A stretch of 64,000 bases of DNA from Vibrio celticus (GCF_024347335.1 NZ_AP025464.1:1488001-1552000), one strand, 5' to 3'; positions 26,121-35,341 are shown, counted from the first letter of the stretch. The notes: generated by a model not told the origin, from the sequence alone. A program made the numbers and translations.

Positions 26121-27158
26121 TTATAGCGCTCGATACTGGCTCACTTTTTGGTCTATCGCGCCAAAAATAGAATGACCTGCAGCATCAAACATCTCAAGCT
26201 TGATCGAGTCACCAAACGACATGAATTGAGTCGAAGGCTTACCATCACGGATGGTCTCAATCATACGAACTTCAGCTATGCATGAATAACCCACGCCGCC
26301 CTCGGCAATTGAGGTGCCGTGGTCAGTGCCTTGCTTATTCGATACCGTGCCTGAACCTATGATCGCGCCTGCCGATAATGGTCGAGTTTTCGCTGCATGC
26401 ACAACTAGTTCGGCAAAATTGAAAGTCATATCGACGCCCGCATTCGGACAACCAAAAGGCTGGTCGTTGTAGGTCGATATCAACGGTAGATGAACCTTGC
26501 TGCCTTTCCACTGTTCACCAAGCTCGTCAGGTGTCACTGCGACCGGAGAAAACGCTGAAGAAGGCTTAGATTGGAAGAAACCAAAGCCTTTCGCGAGCTC
26601 TGCTGGAATCAAACCACGTAAAGACACATCGTTCACCAACATCAGCAAGCGAATCGAATCGTGCGCTTGTTTAGCGCTAGCGCCCATCGGTACATCACCG
26701 GTCACAATCGCAACCTCACCCTCGAAATCAATGCCCCACTCGTCGCTAGCAAATTCGATGTTGTCACGAGGACCGATAAACGCGTCTGAGCCGCCTTGAT
26801 ACATTAATGGGTCGACCCAGAAGCTTTCTGGCATTTCAGCACCACGCGCCTTACGCACCAGTTCAACGTGGTTTACATAAGCACTGCCATCAGCCCATTG
26901 ATATGCGCGTGGCAGAGGTGATTCACAATACTGAGATGCAAACACTTCACTGCCTGTGACATGTCCGTTGTTTAACGAGGTGTATAACTCTTCTAACTGA
27001 GGTGCAACGCTGTCCCAGTTATCCAAAGCCACCTGCATGGTGGGTGCAAGGTGCATTGCATGGAAGATTTCGGTGGCAGCTACGCACTGTTTAAGATCTT
27101 TACTTACGACCATCAACAGCCCATCACGAGTGCCATTTTTCTTGGTTGCTAATTTCAT
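26121..27158 (-). CDS. fahA: Fumarylacetoacetate hydrolase
   Basis: This 345-residue FAH-family enzyme cleaves fumarylacetoacetate to fumarate and acetoacetate. The N-terminal domain begins MKLATKKNGTRDG. The catalytic domain shows DFEGEVAIVTGDVP and LVNDVSLRG, then IIGSGTVSNKQGTDHG and SFGDSIKLEM, which carry the metal and substrate ligands typical of the family. It is third in the tyrosine-degradation operon. The acetoacetate it releases is the substrate of AacS at 15.8 kb. Confidence 0.92.
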   Translation of the reverse strand: MKLATKKNGTRDGLLMVVSKDLKQCVAATEIFHAMHLAPTMQVALDNWDSVAPQLEELYTSLNNGHVTGSEVFASQYCESPLPRAYQWADGSAYVNHVELVRKARGAEMPESFWVDPLMYQGGSDAFIGPRDNIEFASDEWGIDFEGEVAIVTGDVPMGASAKQAHDSIRLLMLVNDVSLRGLIPAELAKGFGFFQSKPSSAFSPVAVTPDELGEQWKGSKVHLPLISTYNDQPFGCPNAGVDMTFNFAELVVHAAKTRPLSAGAIIGSGTVSNKQGTDHGTSIAEGGVGYSCIAEVRMIETIRDGKPSTQFMSFGDSIKLEMFDAAGHSIFGAIDQKVSQYRAL

Positions 27159-27167
27159 CCTTGTCCC

Positions 27168-28298
27168 TTATTTCTCTTGCCAACTGTAGACATATTCTTT
27201 GTTTTCAACGCTATCGAGTTCCTCAGAGAACTGCAGCGCGTGGCGAGTATCAATCATCACCGCCACTTCGTCGGTGAACTTCTTCTTATGCGCCTGACCC
27301 GCCTTGAAAGCCTTTGGGTGAGGCCCATGCGTGAAGCCCGCTGGGTGGAAAGTCACCATGCCCGCTTCAATATTGTCACGGCTAAAAAAGTCACCAGCGT
27401 GATAGAACAGCACTTCGTCGTAGTCGTCATTGTTATGGTAAAACGGCACTTTCAATGCGCCAGGATCGCTCTCAATCGGGCGTGGCACAAAGGTACACAC
27501 CACAAAGCCTGCGCCAACAAAGGTGGTGTGTGCAGACGGTGGCAAGTGGTAACGATGTGACATCAGCGGTCTGATATCACGCCAATTCACTTTCACCACC
27601 GCTAAGTCGCCATGCCAGCCAATTGCATCTAATGGATTGAACGGATAGGTGATCACACTGACTTTGTCGTGGTGTTTCACCTGAACCTGAGTTTGATTTT
27701 CTGAATACTGAGCGCGGAATTGATCATTGATTGAAGGGATGTCGAGCACCGCCGGATCAAACACCGCGTGATTGCCGACCATGCCTTTCTCTGGCAAGGT
27801 GTAAGCCGCGTCTGTGTTCTCAATCATCAAGATGAACATCGGCTCACTTGGCTCTAAGCGCCAGTTGGTCGAACGCGGGATCATTACATAATCCCCTTCA
27901 CTCACCGCTAGATGACCATAGTCACAATAGAGATCGGCGCTGCCTTGATGAATGAACAGCAGCTCATCACCATCAGAATTACGCACCAAGAAATCCATCT
28001 TCTCATCCATGCGCCACACACGGATTTTGCAGTCCGCATTGTGCAAAAGATGAGGCACCGCCCAAGGGGTTATCTGGCTGGCTTTTTCCACCAGCGTAAA
28101 ATCAAAAGCGCGAGGGCGCAGATCGCCCTCCCACTCCGACCAACCTGTTGGGGCATGTTGGTGATGAAAATGAGCGGCAGGGCCGAAGAATCCACTTCGG
28201 CCCGCCTCTCGCTCATAAATTGCCTCTTCGGGAAAATCGGCGTGCGCTTGTTTAGAGCACACCCCCTCCCGATGAGGAAACGAGATCCATTTATGCAT
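27168..28298 (-). CDS. hmgA: Homogentisate 1,2-dioxygenase
   Basis: This 376-residue iron-dependent cupin-type dioxygenase opens the homogentisate ring to give maleylacetoacetate. Recognisable are FPHREGVCSKQAH, the iron-site region near the C-terminus with HNNDDYDEVLFYHAGDFFSR and MVTFHPAGFTHGPHP, and DTRHALQFSEE at the end. It is shorter than the about 430-residue human-type enzyme but usual for this bacterial branch. It overlaps the stop of hpd by 8 bases. Loss of this enzyme in bacteria produces the brown pigment pyomelanin. Confidence 0.92.
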   Translation of the reverse strand: MHKWISFPHREGVCSKQAHADFPEEAIYEREAGRSGFFGPAAHFHHQHAPTGWSEWEGDLRPRAFDFTLVEKASQITPWAVPHLLHNADCKIRVWRMDEKMDFLVRNSDGDELLFIHQGSADLYCDYGHLAVSEGDYVMIPRSTNWRLEPSEPMFILMIENTDAAYTLPEKGMVGNHAVFDPAVLDIPSINDQFRAQYSENQTQVQVKHHDKVSVITYPFNPLDAIGWHGDLAVVKVNWRDIRPLMSHRYHLPPSAHTTFVGAGFVVCTFVPRPIESDPGALKVPFYHNNDDYDEVLFYHAGDFFSRDNIEAGMVTFHPAGFTHGPHPKAFKAGQAHKKKFTDEVAVMIDTRHALQFSEELDSVENKEYVYSWQEK

Positions 28299-29364
28299 CG
28301 TCTAATACTCCTCGACGAATCTGGTCCTCTTCAATCGATTCAAACAGCGCCTTGAAGTTACCTTCGCCAAAGCCTTCGTTGCCTTTACGCTGAATGATTT
28401 CAAAGAACACTGGCCCGATTACTGTCTGTGTGAAAATTTGCAGCAAGATGCCGTCTTTGGTCGGCGCGCCATCAATCAGAACGCGTAGATCACGCAGCAA
28501 ATCGGTATCTTCCCCGTGGCCTTTCACACGATCGTCAACTTTCTCATAGTAGGTGTCAGGAGTTGGCATAAAGTCCATACCGCGATCACGCAGAGTCTTC
28601 ACGGTTTTGTAGATGTCATCGGTGGCGAGTGCGATGTGTTGGATGCCTTCGCCGTTGTATTCGCGAATGAACTCTTCGATTTGTGATTTGTCGTCGGAAG
28701 ACTCATTGATTGGAATTCGGATTTTGCCACACGGTGAGGTCATGGCGCGGCTCACAAGGCCTGTCAGCTTACCTTCAATATCGAAGTAGCGAATCTCGCG
28801 GAAGTTGCCCAGACGCTCATAGAACCCAGACCATACATCCATATTGCCTTGTTTCACGTTGTGCGTGAGATGGTCGATTTCATACAAGCCAACATTGGCT
28901 TCGGCCATGCGTTGTTCCGCATCGTCATAGAATCGGAAATCGACATCATAGATGCTCTGCTTGCCATAACGATCCACAAAATAGAGCAGGCTTTCACCGA
29001 TGCCGTAAATGGCAGGAATACTCAGCTCCATCGGCCCTATTTCTGTTTTGTACTCTTCACCACCGCCCTTAAACGCTTGTTCCATTGCAGCTGTTGCTTC
29101 GTTGACACGAAAGGCCATGCCGCACACCGATGGCCCATGCACTTTAGCGAACGCTTCCGCTTGGCTGTGTGGCTGTTCATTAACAATGAAGTTGATGTCA
29201 CCTTGTCGATACAGCCAAGCCTCTTTTGAGCGATGCTTGGCGACCTCAGCAAAACCAAGTGACACAAACAGTGCTTTAAGTTGCTCAATTCCCTTGTGGT
29301 CAACGGCCGTGTATTCAACAAACTCGAATCCATCCGTACCAAGCGGGTTGTATGTATCCACCAT
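28291..29364 (-). CDS. hpd: 4-Hydroxyphenylpyruvate dioxygenase
   Basis: This 357-residue iron enzyme of the vicinal-oxygen-chelate fold converts 4-hydroxyphenylpyruvate to homogentisate. Two VOC domains are seen: an N-terminal one starting GFEFVEYTAVDHKG and a C-terminal catalytic one with IDHLTHNVKQGNMD (first iron histidine), GIQHIALATDDI (second) and QIFTQTVIGPVFFEIIQRKG (the glutamate). AAGGAGA lies before the ATG. It is first in the operon; two TyrR-type boxes lie 130-240 bp upstream. Confidence 0.94.
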   Translation of the reverse strand: MVDTYNPLGTDGFEFVEYTAVDHKGIEQLKALFVSLGFAEVAKHRSKEAWLYRQGDINFIVNEQPHSQAEAFAKVHGPSVCGMAFRVNEATAAMEQAFKGGGEEYKTEIGPMELSIPAIYGIGESLLYFVDRYGKQSIYDVDFRFYDDAEQRMAEANVGLYEIDHLTHNVKQGNMDVWSGFYERLGNFREIRYFDIEGKLTGLVSRAMTSPCGKIRIPINESSDDKSQIEEFIREYNGEGIQHIALATDDIYKTVKTLRDRGMDFMPTPDTYYEKVDDRVKGHGEDTDLLRDLRVLIDGAPTKDGILLQIFTQTVIGPVFFEIIQRKGNEGFGEGNFKALFESIEEDQIRRGVLDDA

Positions 29365-29491
29365 GAACTTTCTCCTTGTACCTATTGGTTTTGTGTTGTG
29401 TATTTTTTGTCCTTAATTAAATTTGGCCCACAAGCGGAAATAATGAAATGGATGGAGGAAAATGGGCAATTTCAATGAAACCCCGTCAATT

Positions 29492-29509
29492 TGTAAAATA
29501 ATTATTACA
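29492..29509. promoter_or_regulatory. TyrR-type operator upstream of hpd
   Basis: TGTAAAATAATTATTACA fits TGTAAA-N6-TTTACA with one mismatch (11 of 12). It lies 128 bp upstream of the hpd start in the gap 29365-29724. A small plus-strand ORF over this region looks spurious. Confidence 0.75.
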
Positions 29510-29587
29510 CGCAAACCCTCACAACAGGAAAGTGAGTGCTATCAAGGGATTGAAGAGTGGTGGTTTGATTTACAGCAAAGCAAGAGA

Positions 29588-29605
29588 TGTTATCGAATTG
29601 TTACA
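29588..29605. promoter_or_regulatory. Second, weaker TyrR-type operator
   Basis: TGTTATCGAATTGTTACA keeps the invariant TGT-N12-ACA core of TyrR boxes and 9 of 12 consensus positions. It is 96 bp from the stronger box. Paired strong and weak boxes are a known arrangement in TyrR-controlled promoters. Confidence 0.5.
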
Positions 29606-29654
29606 TACGCAATTTTATCAGCTAAGGTGATAAATCGAACATTAGATTGATGAT

Positions 29655-29683
29655 GCAAAAAAGCCGCTGTAGTCAGCGGCTTG
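29655..29683 (-). terminator. Terminator of the organophosphate-type operon
   Basis: On the minus strand, AAGCCGCTGACTACAGCGGCTT forms a stem-loop followed by TTTTGC, just after the HAD gene that ends at 29725. Confidence 0.85.
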
Positions 29684-29724
29684 ATGAGTTCTAGAACGAA
29701 CCTAATTTGAATATAAGATTCAAT

Positions 29725-30384
29725 TTAATCCCAGTTGAGAATCGACCAATTCGGTTGATCGGCTAACGCTTTCAAACGCGGACATGGGTTCACCAAATAA
29801 GCAAAATCAGCGTGTTCACACAAAGGTAAGTCGTTGATTGAATCCGTATAAAAGTGGATATCTGAGTAGTTGGTTTCTTGATTATCTAACCACTCTTTTA
29901 AACGCGTCACTTTGCCTTCACGGTAGCTTGGCACACCTGAGATTTGAGACGTAAAACGGCCTTGGTTTTCAATCAAATCAATACCGAGTGCATTCTCGAT
30001 ACCAATCTTACGGCCGACCGCTTCTACTAAAAAAGTCACGCTGGCAGAGATGATCAACATATCGATATCATCATTCTCAAGCTGCTCAATCAAAGGTTTC
30101 GACTGCTTGAACTGTTTAGGCAAAATATGCTGTTCAACACACTCTTCCACCAAGGCAGTCACTTGCTCTGTTGGCATATCGGCTAATGGCTGCATAGAAA
30201 ACGTGAGGTAATCTTCCATGTTCAGTTTGCCTTCCGAATACAGGCCCATTAGGCGCTTGTCTTCTTCAATAAAGTTGGGCGCTGTGGCAATGCCCTTTTC
30301 AACCAAGAACTCATTCCAGAGCATCGCTGCATCAGCATTGATCAGCGTTTCATCCATATCAAATACATACAAAGGTTTGAACAT
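29725..30384 (-). CDS. HAD-IB family phosphatase (SerB-like)
   Basis: This 219-residue haloacid-dehalogenase phosphatase has motif I FDMDETLINAD, motif II ISASVTFLVE, the conserved lysine in SYREGKVTRL, and motif III FYTDSINDLPLCEHAD. The layout is that of subfamily IB (phosphoserine-phosphatase-like) enzymes acting on small phosphomonoesters. It is the last gene of an ABC importer operon, one base after the ATPase gene. It is therefore likely to release phosphate from the imported compound or its breakdown product. Confidence 0.85.
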   Translation of the reverse strand: MFKPLYVFDMDETLINADAAMLWNEFLVEKGIATAPNFIEEDKRLMGLYSEGKLNMEDYLTFSMQPLADMPTEQVTALVEECVEQHILPKQFKQSKPLIEQLENDDIDMLIISASVTFLVEAVGRKIGIENALGIDLIENQGRFTSQISGVPSYREGKVTRLKEWLDNQETNYSDIHFYTDSINDLPLCEHADFAYLVNPCPRLKALADQPNWSILNWD

Positions 30385-30385
30385 C

Positions 30386-31405
30386 TTAGGCTCTCACGGG
30401 TTGAATTTCGTTAAGGTTAAACAGGAGTTCAAGTTGGCTGCCGTTTGCCAACAGTCGTTCAGAGGAACGGTTAAGTAAGTCAACGGTTAATTCACATTCA
30501 TCGACGTCCACTTGGTAGCGAATCACATTACCCAGTAACTGGTGGTTACGAATAGTGCCCGTTTTCGGCGCAGAGATATGCTCGCCATATTGTCGACCTT
30601 GCTCTTTAACGTAGATAGATTCAGGGCGAATCGCCACTTTCCACTCGGTTTCAATATTGAACAGCTGCTTGGCTTTGTTCGCCTGCACCAAGTTGTAGTG
30701 CCCCATGAAACCCGCTACGAACTCATTGGCAGGTTGAGTGTAGATCTCTTCGGGTGTCCCCGCTTGTACGATCTCGCCTTTGTTCATCAAGAAGATACGG
30801 TCAGACATGATCATCGCCTCTTCCTGATCATGAGTCACGAAGATCGTGGTCAGGTTCATCTCTTTTTGAATATCTCGGATCTGTTGGCGTAGGTGTTTAC
30901 GGATTTTCGCATCCAGTGCAGAAAGCGGTTCATCGAGCAATAGAATACGCGGCTTGACCACCAAGGCTCTTGCCAAGGCGACACGCTGACGCTGGCCGCC
31001 CGATAACTGATGCGGGTAGAATTTCTCTTTGCCCGTTAAGTCCACCAGCCCAATCACTTTCGCTACTTCACGTTTAATCTCGTCAGCAGCAAGCTTTTTC
31101 ATCTTGAGGCCAAACGCAATATTGCCTTCAACCGTCATGTTTGGGAACAGCGCATAAGATTGAAACACCATGCCGATGCCACGCTGTTGTGGCACTTGGT
31201 GAGTAATCTCTTCGCCGTTAACCCAGATCTCGCCACCATCAACAGGATTCAGTCCTGCTAAGCTACGCAGGAGAGTCGATTTGCCACAGCCACTCGGACC
31301 AAGCAGAGTAATGAATTCGCCCTTCTCGATGGAAAATTCAATATCTTCAAACACCGTGTTGTCACCAAAGCTTTTGGTGAGGTTTTTCGCATTTACATAG
31401 CTCAT
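30386..31405 (-). CDS. ABC importer ATPase (PotA/PhnT-like)
   Basis: This is a 339-residue nucleotide-binding subunit. Walker A is GPSGCGKST, signature LSGGQRQR, Walker B ILLLDEPLSALDAKIR, and the switch VTHDQEEAM. A C-terminal regulatory domain is present. An in-frame ATG at 31441 lies inside the permease gene; 31405 is chosen because it overlaps the permease stop (TAATG) and starts MSYVNAKNLTKSFGD. It belongs to the class importing phosphonates, polyamines, iron or thiamine. The association with two phosphoester hydrolases favours a phosphorus compound. Confidence 0.9.
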   Translation of the reverse strand: MSYVNAKNLTKSFGDNTVFEDIEFSIEKGEFITLLGPSGCGKSTLLRSLAGLNPVDGGEIWVNGEEITHQVPQQRGIGMVFQSYALFPNMTVEGNIAFGLKMKKLAADEIKREVAKVIGLVDLTGKEKFYPHQLSGGQRQRVALARALVVKPRILLLDEPLSALDAKIRKHLRQQIRDIQKEMNLTTIFVTHDQEEAMIMSDRIFLMNKGEIVQAGTPEEIYTQPANEFVAGFMGHYNLVQANKAKQLFNIETEWKVAIRPESIYVKEQGRQYGEHISAPKTGTIRNHQLLGNVIRYQVDVDECELTVDLLNRSSERLLANGSQLELLFNLNEIQPVRA

Positions 31406-32190
31406 TATTTTGTTCCCTGGCTGAAACGACTTGCCAACCAAGTCAGTAAGAAAATAAACAGGAAGTACGTCATCACAAGGGCTGACGTGAAGTGGCCACT
31501 GGTTTGACGCATGTTGTATAGGTAGATTTGCAGCGTCTCGTAACGTGTACCCACCAAGATGTTGGCGAACACGAACTCGCCTAATAGGAACGAGAACGAC
31601 AAGAACAGCGATGCCATTAAGCCTTTCTTAAGGTTTGGCAGAATAATCAACAAGAACGCCTTGGTGGTGCTTGCGCCGAGCAGATGTGCTGCATCCATCA
31701 AGTCATGCAAGTTAATCGCTTCAAAGCTGTTGGCAATCGCGCGGTACATGAATGGCAGCGCGATGGTGAAGTAAGTACCAATCAAAATCCACGGCGTGCC
31801 TATCAGTGAGATTTCGCTGTCTGCATACAGCTGAAGCAAGCCGACTGACGACACTACTGGCGGCACCGCGAACGGCAATAAGATCAGGATATTCATCACC
31901 TTGTCTAGCTTCGGGAAATAGTAAAACACCACGAAAATCGCAGGCAGAACCAACACCACACTCAATGACAGCGCTGCCACACAGATAAACAGTGAACGAC
32001 CAAAGGCTTGTAAGAAGCGAGGATCGGTCAGCAGGTTGATATACCAATCTAACGTGAAGCCATCCGGCAGGATCGTCGCGCCCCAACGAGAAGAGATCGA
32101 GTAGATAAAGGTCGCCAAGATCGGGATCATCATGATGCCGACAATCGAATAGACAACCGTTTTATGAAAGCGAGTATTTACGGTGTTCAT
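31405..32190 (-). CDS. ABC importer permease 2
   Basis: This 261-residue inner-membrane permease of the PotC/PhnV-like group has about six transmembrane segments and the EAA-type loop DLMDAAHLLGASTTKAFLLIILPNL near residue 165. It is coupled to its neighbours by overlaps of one base on each side. It pairs with the upstream permease to form the channel. Confidence 0.88.
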   Translation of the reverse strand: MNTVNTRFHKTVVYSIVGIMMIPILATFIYSISSRWGATILPDGFTLDWYINLLTDPRFLQAFGRSLFICVAALSLSVVLVLPAIFVVFYYFPKLDKVMNILILLPFAVPPVVSSVGLLQLYADSEISLIGTPWILIGTYFTIALPFMYRAIANSFEAINLHDLMDAAHLLGASTTKAFLLIILPNLKKGLMASLFLSFSFLLGEFVFANILVGTRYETLQIYLYNMRQTSGHFTSALVMTYFLFIFLLTWLASRFSQGTK

Positions 32191-33083
32191 TACTTTCTCT
32201 TCCCTGCGTAGCTTTTACTGATCAGCCATTGGTTAATCACTGTGATGAAGGCCAGCATCGCCATCAGAATCACGGAAATTGCAGCAGCCAGGTTTGGTTC
32301 TAGGAACAGGTCGCCCGATACCAAGCTCGCAATTCGAATCGTAATCACGTTGTAGTTGCCCGAGGTCAACGCATACACACTCGCATAGGCGCCAATCGCG
32401 TTGGCAATCAAGATGATGAAGGTGCCGAACAAGGCAGGCGACAACACAGGCAGTGCTATTTTGGTCCAGTATTGCCAAGTTTTCGCGCCAAGCAATGCCG
32501 AAGCGGCTTGCCAGTCGTCACTCAAGGCATCGAACGCTGGATACAGCAACAACACCGCTAATGGGATCTGGAAGTAGATGTAAATCGCCAGCAAACCCCA
32601 CTTGCCGTACAAGTCAAAATCGCCCAGTAAACCGTACTGCTTAAGCAATAAGGTGATCGCACCATTAGTACCAAGGATGATGATGAAGGCGAACGACAAA
32701 GGCACACCAGAGAAGTTGCTGCTCATGTTGGTAAACGCGATCACCGCATCGCGGATTTTAGAATCAACACGGCGCAATGAAGAGACCAACAGAGTCGCAA
32801 TCGCCAAGCCAACAATGCTCGACCAAATCGACAACCATAAACTGTTGCCAAAAGCCTGCATCATGAAAGCAGAATCGAATATTTCAGAATAGTTTTCGAG
32901 AGAGAGCTCATCGTCATAGAAGAAGCTGTTGATCAGCACCCAAACCATGGGAGCCAGTTGGAACAGATAGAAAAACAGGGCGAAAGGCGCAAGCCACAAA
33001 GCGGGCTTGAGGCGTTGAAACAAAGATTTGGTTTTGGGTTGAAGCGCAGAGCCATCGCTCTGCGTGATTACAGAACTGCTCAT
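32190..33083 (-). CDS. ABC importer permease 1
   Basis: This 297-residue permease of the PotB/PhnU-like group has a cytoplasmic N-terminus of about 30 residues, about six transmembrane segments, and the ATPase-contact loop WQAASALLGAKTWQYWTKIALPVL near residue 205. It overlaps the upstream phosphodiesterase-like gene by 4 bases and the downstream permease by 1 base. Confidence 0.88.
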   Translation of the reverse strand: MSSSVITQSDGSALQPKTKSLFQRLKPALWLAPFALFFYLFQLAPMVWVLINSFFYDDELSLENYSEIFDSAFMMQAFGNSLWLSIWSSIVGLAIATLLVSSLRRVDSKIRDAVIAFTNMSSNFSGVPLSFAFIIILGTNGAITLLLKQYGLLGDFDLYGKWGLLAIYIYFQIPLAVLLLYPAFDALSDDWQAASALLGAKTWQYWTKIALPVLSPALFGTFIILIANAIGAYASVYALTSGNYNVITIRIASLVSGDLFLEPNLAAAISVILMAMLAFITVINQWLISKSYAGKRK

Positions 33084-33967
33084 AGGGCCAACAATTCCTG
33101 AGTGTAAGATTTATCGTGCTCAAGGTTGAGTAACTGACACACGCAGCCGCAGATGTCGGTCTGTTTCACTGAACACTCTTGGTGTGTGAACTTATCGCCA
33201 ATCACAAAGAAAGGCACTTCACGCTCTTCAGGCAAAATACCACCGTGAGACAAGTCATTGTTCATGCCATGGTCACTGGTGATGATCACTTGATAACCAT
33301 CGTCTACCCATTTCTCAAGATAGTTTGATAGGTAAATATCCGCGCCACGTGCACTATTGCGGTACTGGCGAGAATCCAACCCATGCTTGTGTCCAATATC
33401 GTCAATGTTCATTGGGTGAATCAATAAGAAATCAGGCTGATGAGTCACGCGCAGGTGCTCGGCATCCAAGAACAAGGCTTCATCTGGGTAGTGATCCCAG
33501 TGGTAGAAACAGCCATGTTGAATGTTCATGGTCTCATCGTTGGTAAAACGGTCACGCACAGCATCAAATGGCGCGCGGTTATACAACTCACTCACCCAGT
33601 GATAGGCCGCCGCTGCCGTCACTTTGCCCTGCGATTTCGCCAAGCTAAAGATCGACTCGTGATTCGACAAACGCACGATTTGATTGTTAACGATGCCACT
33701 CTCGACAGGGCGAACCCCAGTTAAGATGCATTCATACAGTGGGCGTGACATGGACGGCAATTCACATTGCACAGGGTAAAGCGTGGCGCGCAGCTTGTTT
33801 TTTTGCGTGCTTATGATTTGCGAAGTGCCCTGTTGGCTCAGAGGAACGCTGTGGTTACTGTTTTTCGAGTCACTAAGTTCTAGAAGACCGTTCAGGTAGC
33901 CCATGCAATCACGGGCTACCTGATAATTCAGTCCATCTAGAACAACAAGGATAACCTTATTGCTCAT
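33080..33967 (-). CDS. Cytoplasmic alkaline-phosphatase-superfamily phosphodiesterase
   Basis: This 295-residue enzyme of the type I phosphodiesterase/nucleotide pyrophosphatase family has the metal motif VILVVLDGLN at the start, the nucleophile region ELPSMSRPLYECILTG near residue 72, HPMNIDDIGHKHG and ITSDHGMNNDLSHGG for the remaining metal ligands. There is no signal peptide, so it should act in the cytoplasm on the imported compound. Relatives hydrolyse phosphodiesters or phosphonoacetate. It lies between the binding-protein gene and the permeases and overlaps the latter. Confidence 0.85.
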   Translation of the reverse strand: MSNKVILVVLDGLNYQVARDCMGYLNGLLELSDSKNSNHSVPLSQQGTSQIISTQKNKLRATLYPVQCELPSMSRPLYECILTGVRPVESGIVNNQIVRLSNHESIFSLAKSQGKVTAAAAYHWVSELYNRAPFDAVRDRFTNDETMNIQHGCFYHWDHYPDEALFLDAEHLRVTHQPDFLLIHPMNIDDIGHKHGLDSRQYRNSARGADIYLSNYLEKWVDDGYQVIITSDHGMNNDLSHGGILPEEREVPFFVIGDKFTHQECSVKQTDICGCVCQLLNLEHDKSYTQELLAL

Positions 33968-34026
33968 GGTCTATTCTCTATTGCTTGTTTCTATAAGCCA
34001 CCTACAGGTAGCGTGTTAAGCGGGGG

Positions 34027-35130
34027 TTATTGCTGGTGAATCAATACGCTTTCTTGCCATTGACGCGGCAGGCGACGTGCTGATTTTTCCCATGCTGAGA
34101 AGTCAGTCACTGGGTGAACATTGCTGTATTGCTCGTTCGATATCAGCTTGTCTTGCACTGATTTAGGCAGCGTAACGTTGCTACGGATTGGACGTGCGTA
34201 ACCTTCTGCTAGGTTGATTTGGCCTTGGTCGCTGAAGATGTATTCACGAGCCAACTTCGCCGCATTCGGGTTTTGTGCGTATTTGTTGATGATGGTGGTG
34301 TAACCAGAGATCACTGAGCCATCTTGTGGAATGCTTACAGTAAAGCGCTCACGGTCGATCTTGTCGCGGTAGTTCAGTGCGTTGAAGTCCCACATGATTG
34401 CCACTTCCACTTCGCCTTTTTCAAGATTAGCGATGCTTGGGTCGGTGTAAGACAGACGGCCTTGCTTCGCTAATTCACCAAAGAATTTAATCGCCGGTTT
34501 TAGGTTTGACTCGTCACCACCGTTAGCAAATGCAGCTGCTAGAATCGCGTTGTTTGCTTGCGCTGCTACACCGACATCGCCCACTGTGACTTTGTAGTCA
34601 CCTTCTAGTAAGTCACTCCAAGTTTTCGGCGCATCTTCAACAAGGTTGTTGTTGGAAATGAAAGAGATGGTGCCAGTGTAAGCCAGAGCCCAATGACCAT
34701 CTTTGTCTTTTGCCCAGTCTGGAATGTCATTCCAAGTGGTTGGTTTGTATGGCTGAGTGACGTTTTTCTTTACGGCCACACGTGCGAATGCGAAACCCAC
34801 ATCACCAATATCAGCGGTTGCGTTTTTCTTCTCTGCTTCAAATTTCGAGATCTCTTGCGCCGAGCTCATATCGGTATCCTGATGCTTCAAACCGTAGTTT
34901 GCTTTCAGGTCAGTCCATGTGCCTTTCCAGTTTGCCCAACTGTCTGGCATACCCACACTGTAAACCGCACCCTCTTTTTGAGCGGCTTCAATCAGTGACT
35001 CAAGATCAGCATCCTTCGCCATCGCTGGCATTGAAAGTGTTGCCGTTATTAGCGTTGCGCCTATCAATTTTGCAGGTGAACCGATTAATTTAGCTGGCGA
35101 TACAGTTGAACGGCTAAGCAAAGTTTTCAT
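34027..35130 (-). CDS. ABC importer solute-binding protein (PotD/AfuA-like)
   Basis: This 367-residue periplasmic binding protein has a long basic N-region that repeats SPAKLIG twice in a row (residues 11-24), followed by the hydrophobic segment and the cleavage-like PAMAKD near residue 38. The mature part starts DLESLIEAAQKEGAVYSVGMPDSW. The family includes ferric, polyamine and phosphonate binding proteins; nothing reveals the ligand directly. It heads the operon. An operator-like palindrome sits 14 bp upstream of its start. Confidence 0.87.
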   Translation of the reverse strand: MKTLLSRSTVSPAKLIGSPAKLIGATLITATLSMPAMAKDADLESLIEAAQKEGAVYSVGMPDSWANWKGTWTDLKANYGLKHQDTDMSSAQEISKFEAEKKNATADIGDVGFAFARVAVKKNVTQPYKPTTWNDIPDWAKDKDGHWALAYTGTISFISNNNLVEDAPKTWSDLLEGDYKVTVGDVGVAAQANNAILAAAFANGGDESNLKPAIKFFGELAKQGRLSYTDPSIANLEKGEVEVAIMWDFNALNYRDKIDRERFTVSIPQDGSVISGYTTIINKYAQNPNAAKLAREYIFSDQGQINLAEGYARPIRSNVTLPKSVQDKLISNEQYSNVHPVTDFSAWEKSARRLPRQWQESVLIHQQ

Positions 35131-35143
35131 TGTCTCTATCCTT

Positions 35144-35157
35144 CTGGACTAGGTCAG
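35144..35157. promoter_or_regulatory. Candidate operator of the UTRA regulator, copy 1
   Basis: CTGGACTAGGTCAG is a near-palindrome around CTAG. GntR/HutC-type regulators typically bind such short dyads with a central TA. A close copy occurs at 35326-35339. It lies directly before the binding-protein gene. Confidence 0.6.
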
Positions 35158-35325
35158 TAAGTTCGTTTTGTATGCTATAGCCGGAATATGACGGTTTGCC
35201 GTAAGTTATTTGACAGTTCGAGTGTATTTACGTGGCAGTTATATTTCACTCATATGACAATAAGCCATTGTTTACTGTCACATTCCTGTTAACTCCATGG
35301 TTTACCTTATTAAGCACACGAACTT

Positions 35326-35339
35326 ATGGACTAGATCAG
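35326..35339. promoter_or_regulatory. Candidate operator of the UTRA regulator, copy 2
   Basis: ATGGACTAGATCAG shares 12 of 14 bases with copy 1 in the same orientation. It ends two bases before the likely ATG (35342) of the regulator gene, fitting autorepression. Confidence 0.6.
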
Positions 35340-35341
35340 CA

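Noticed and set aside
29462..29650. 62-codon plus-strand frame upstream of hpd
   Set aside because: It covers the TyrR-type boxes, has no recognised family and no clear ribosome site.
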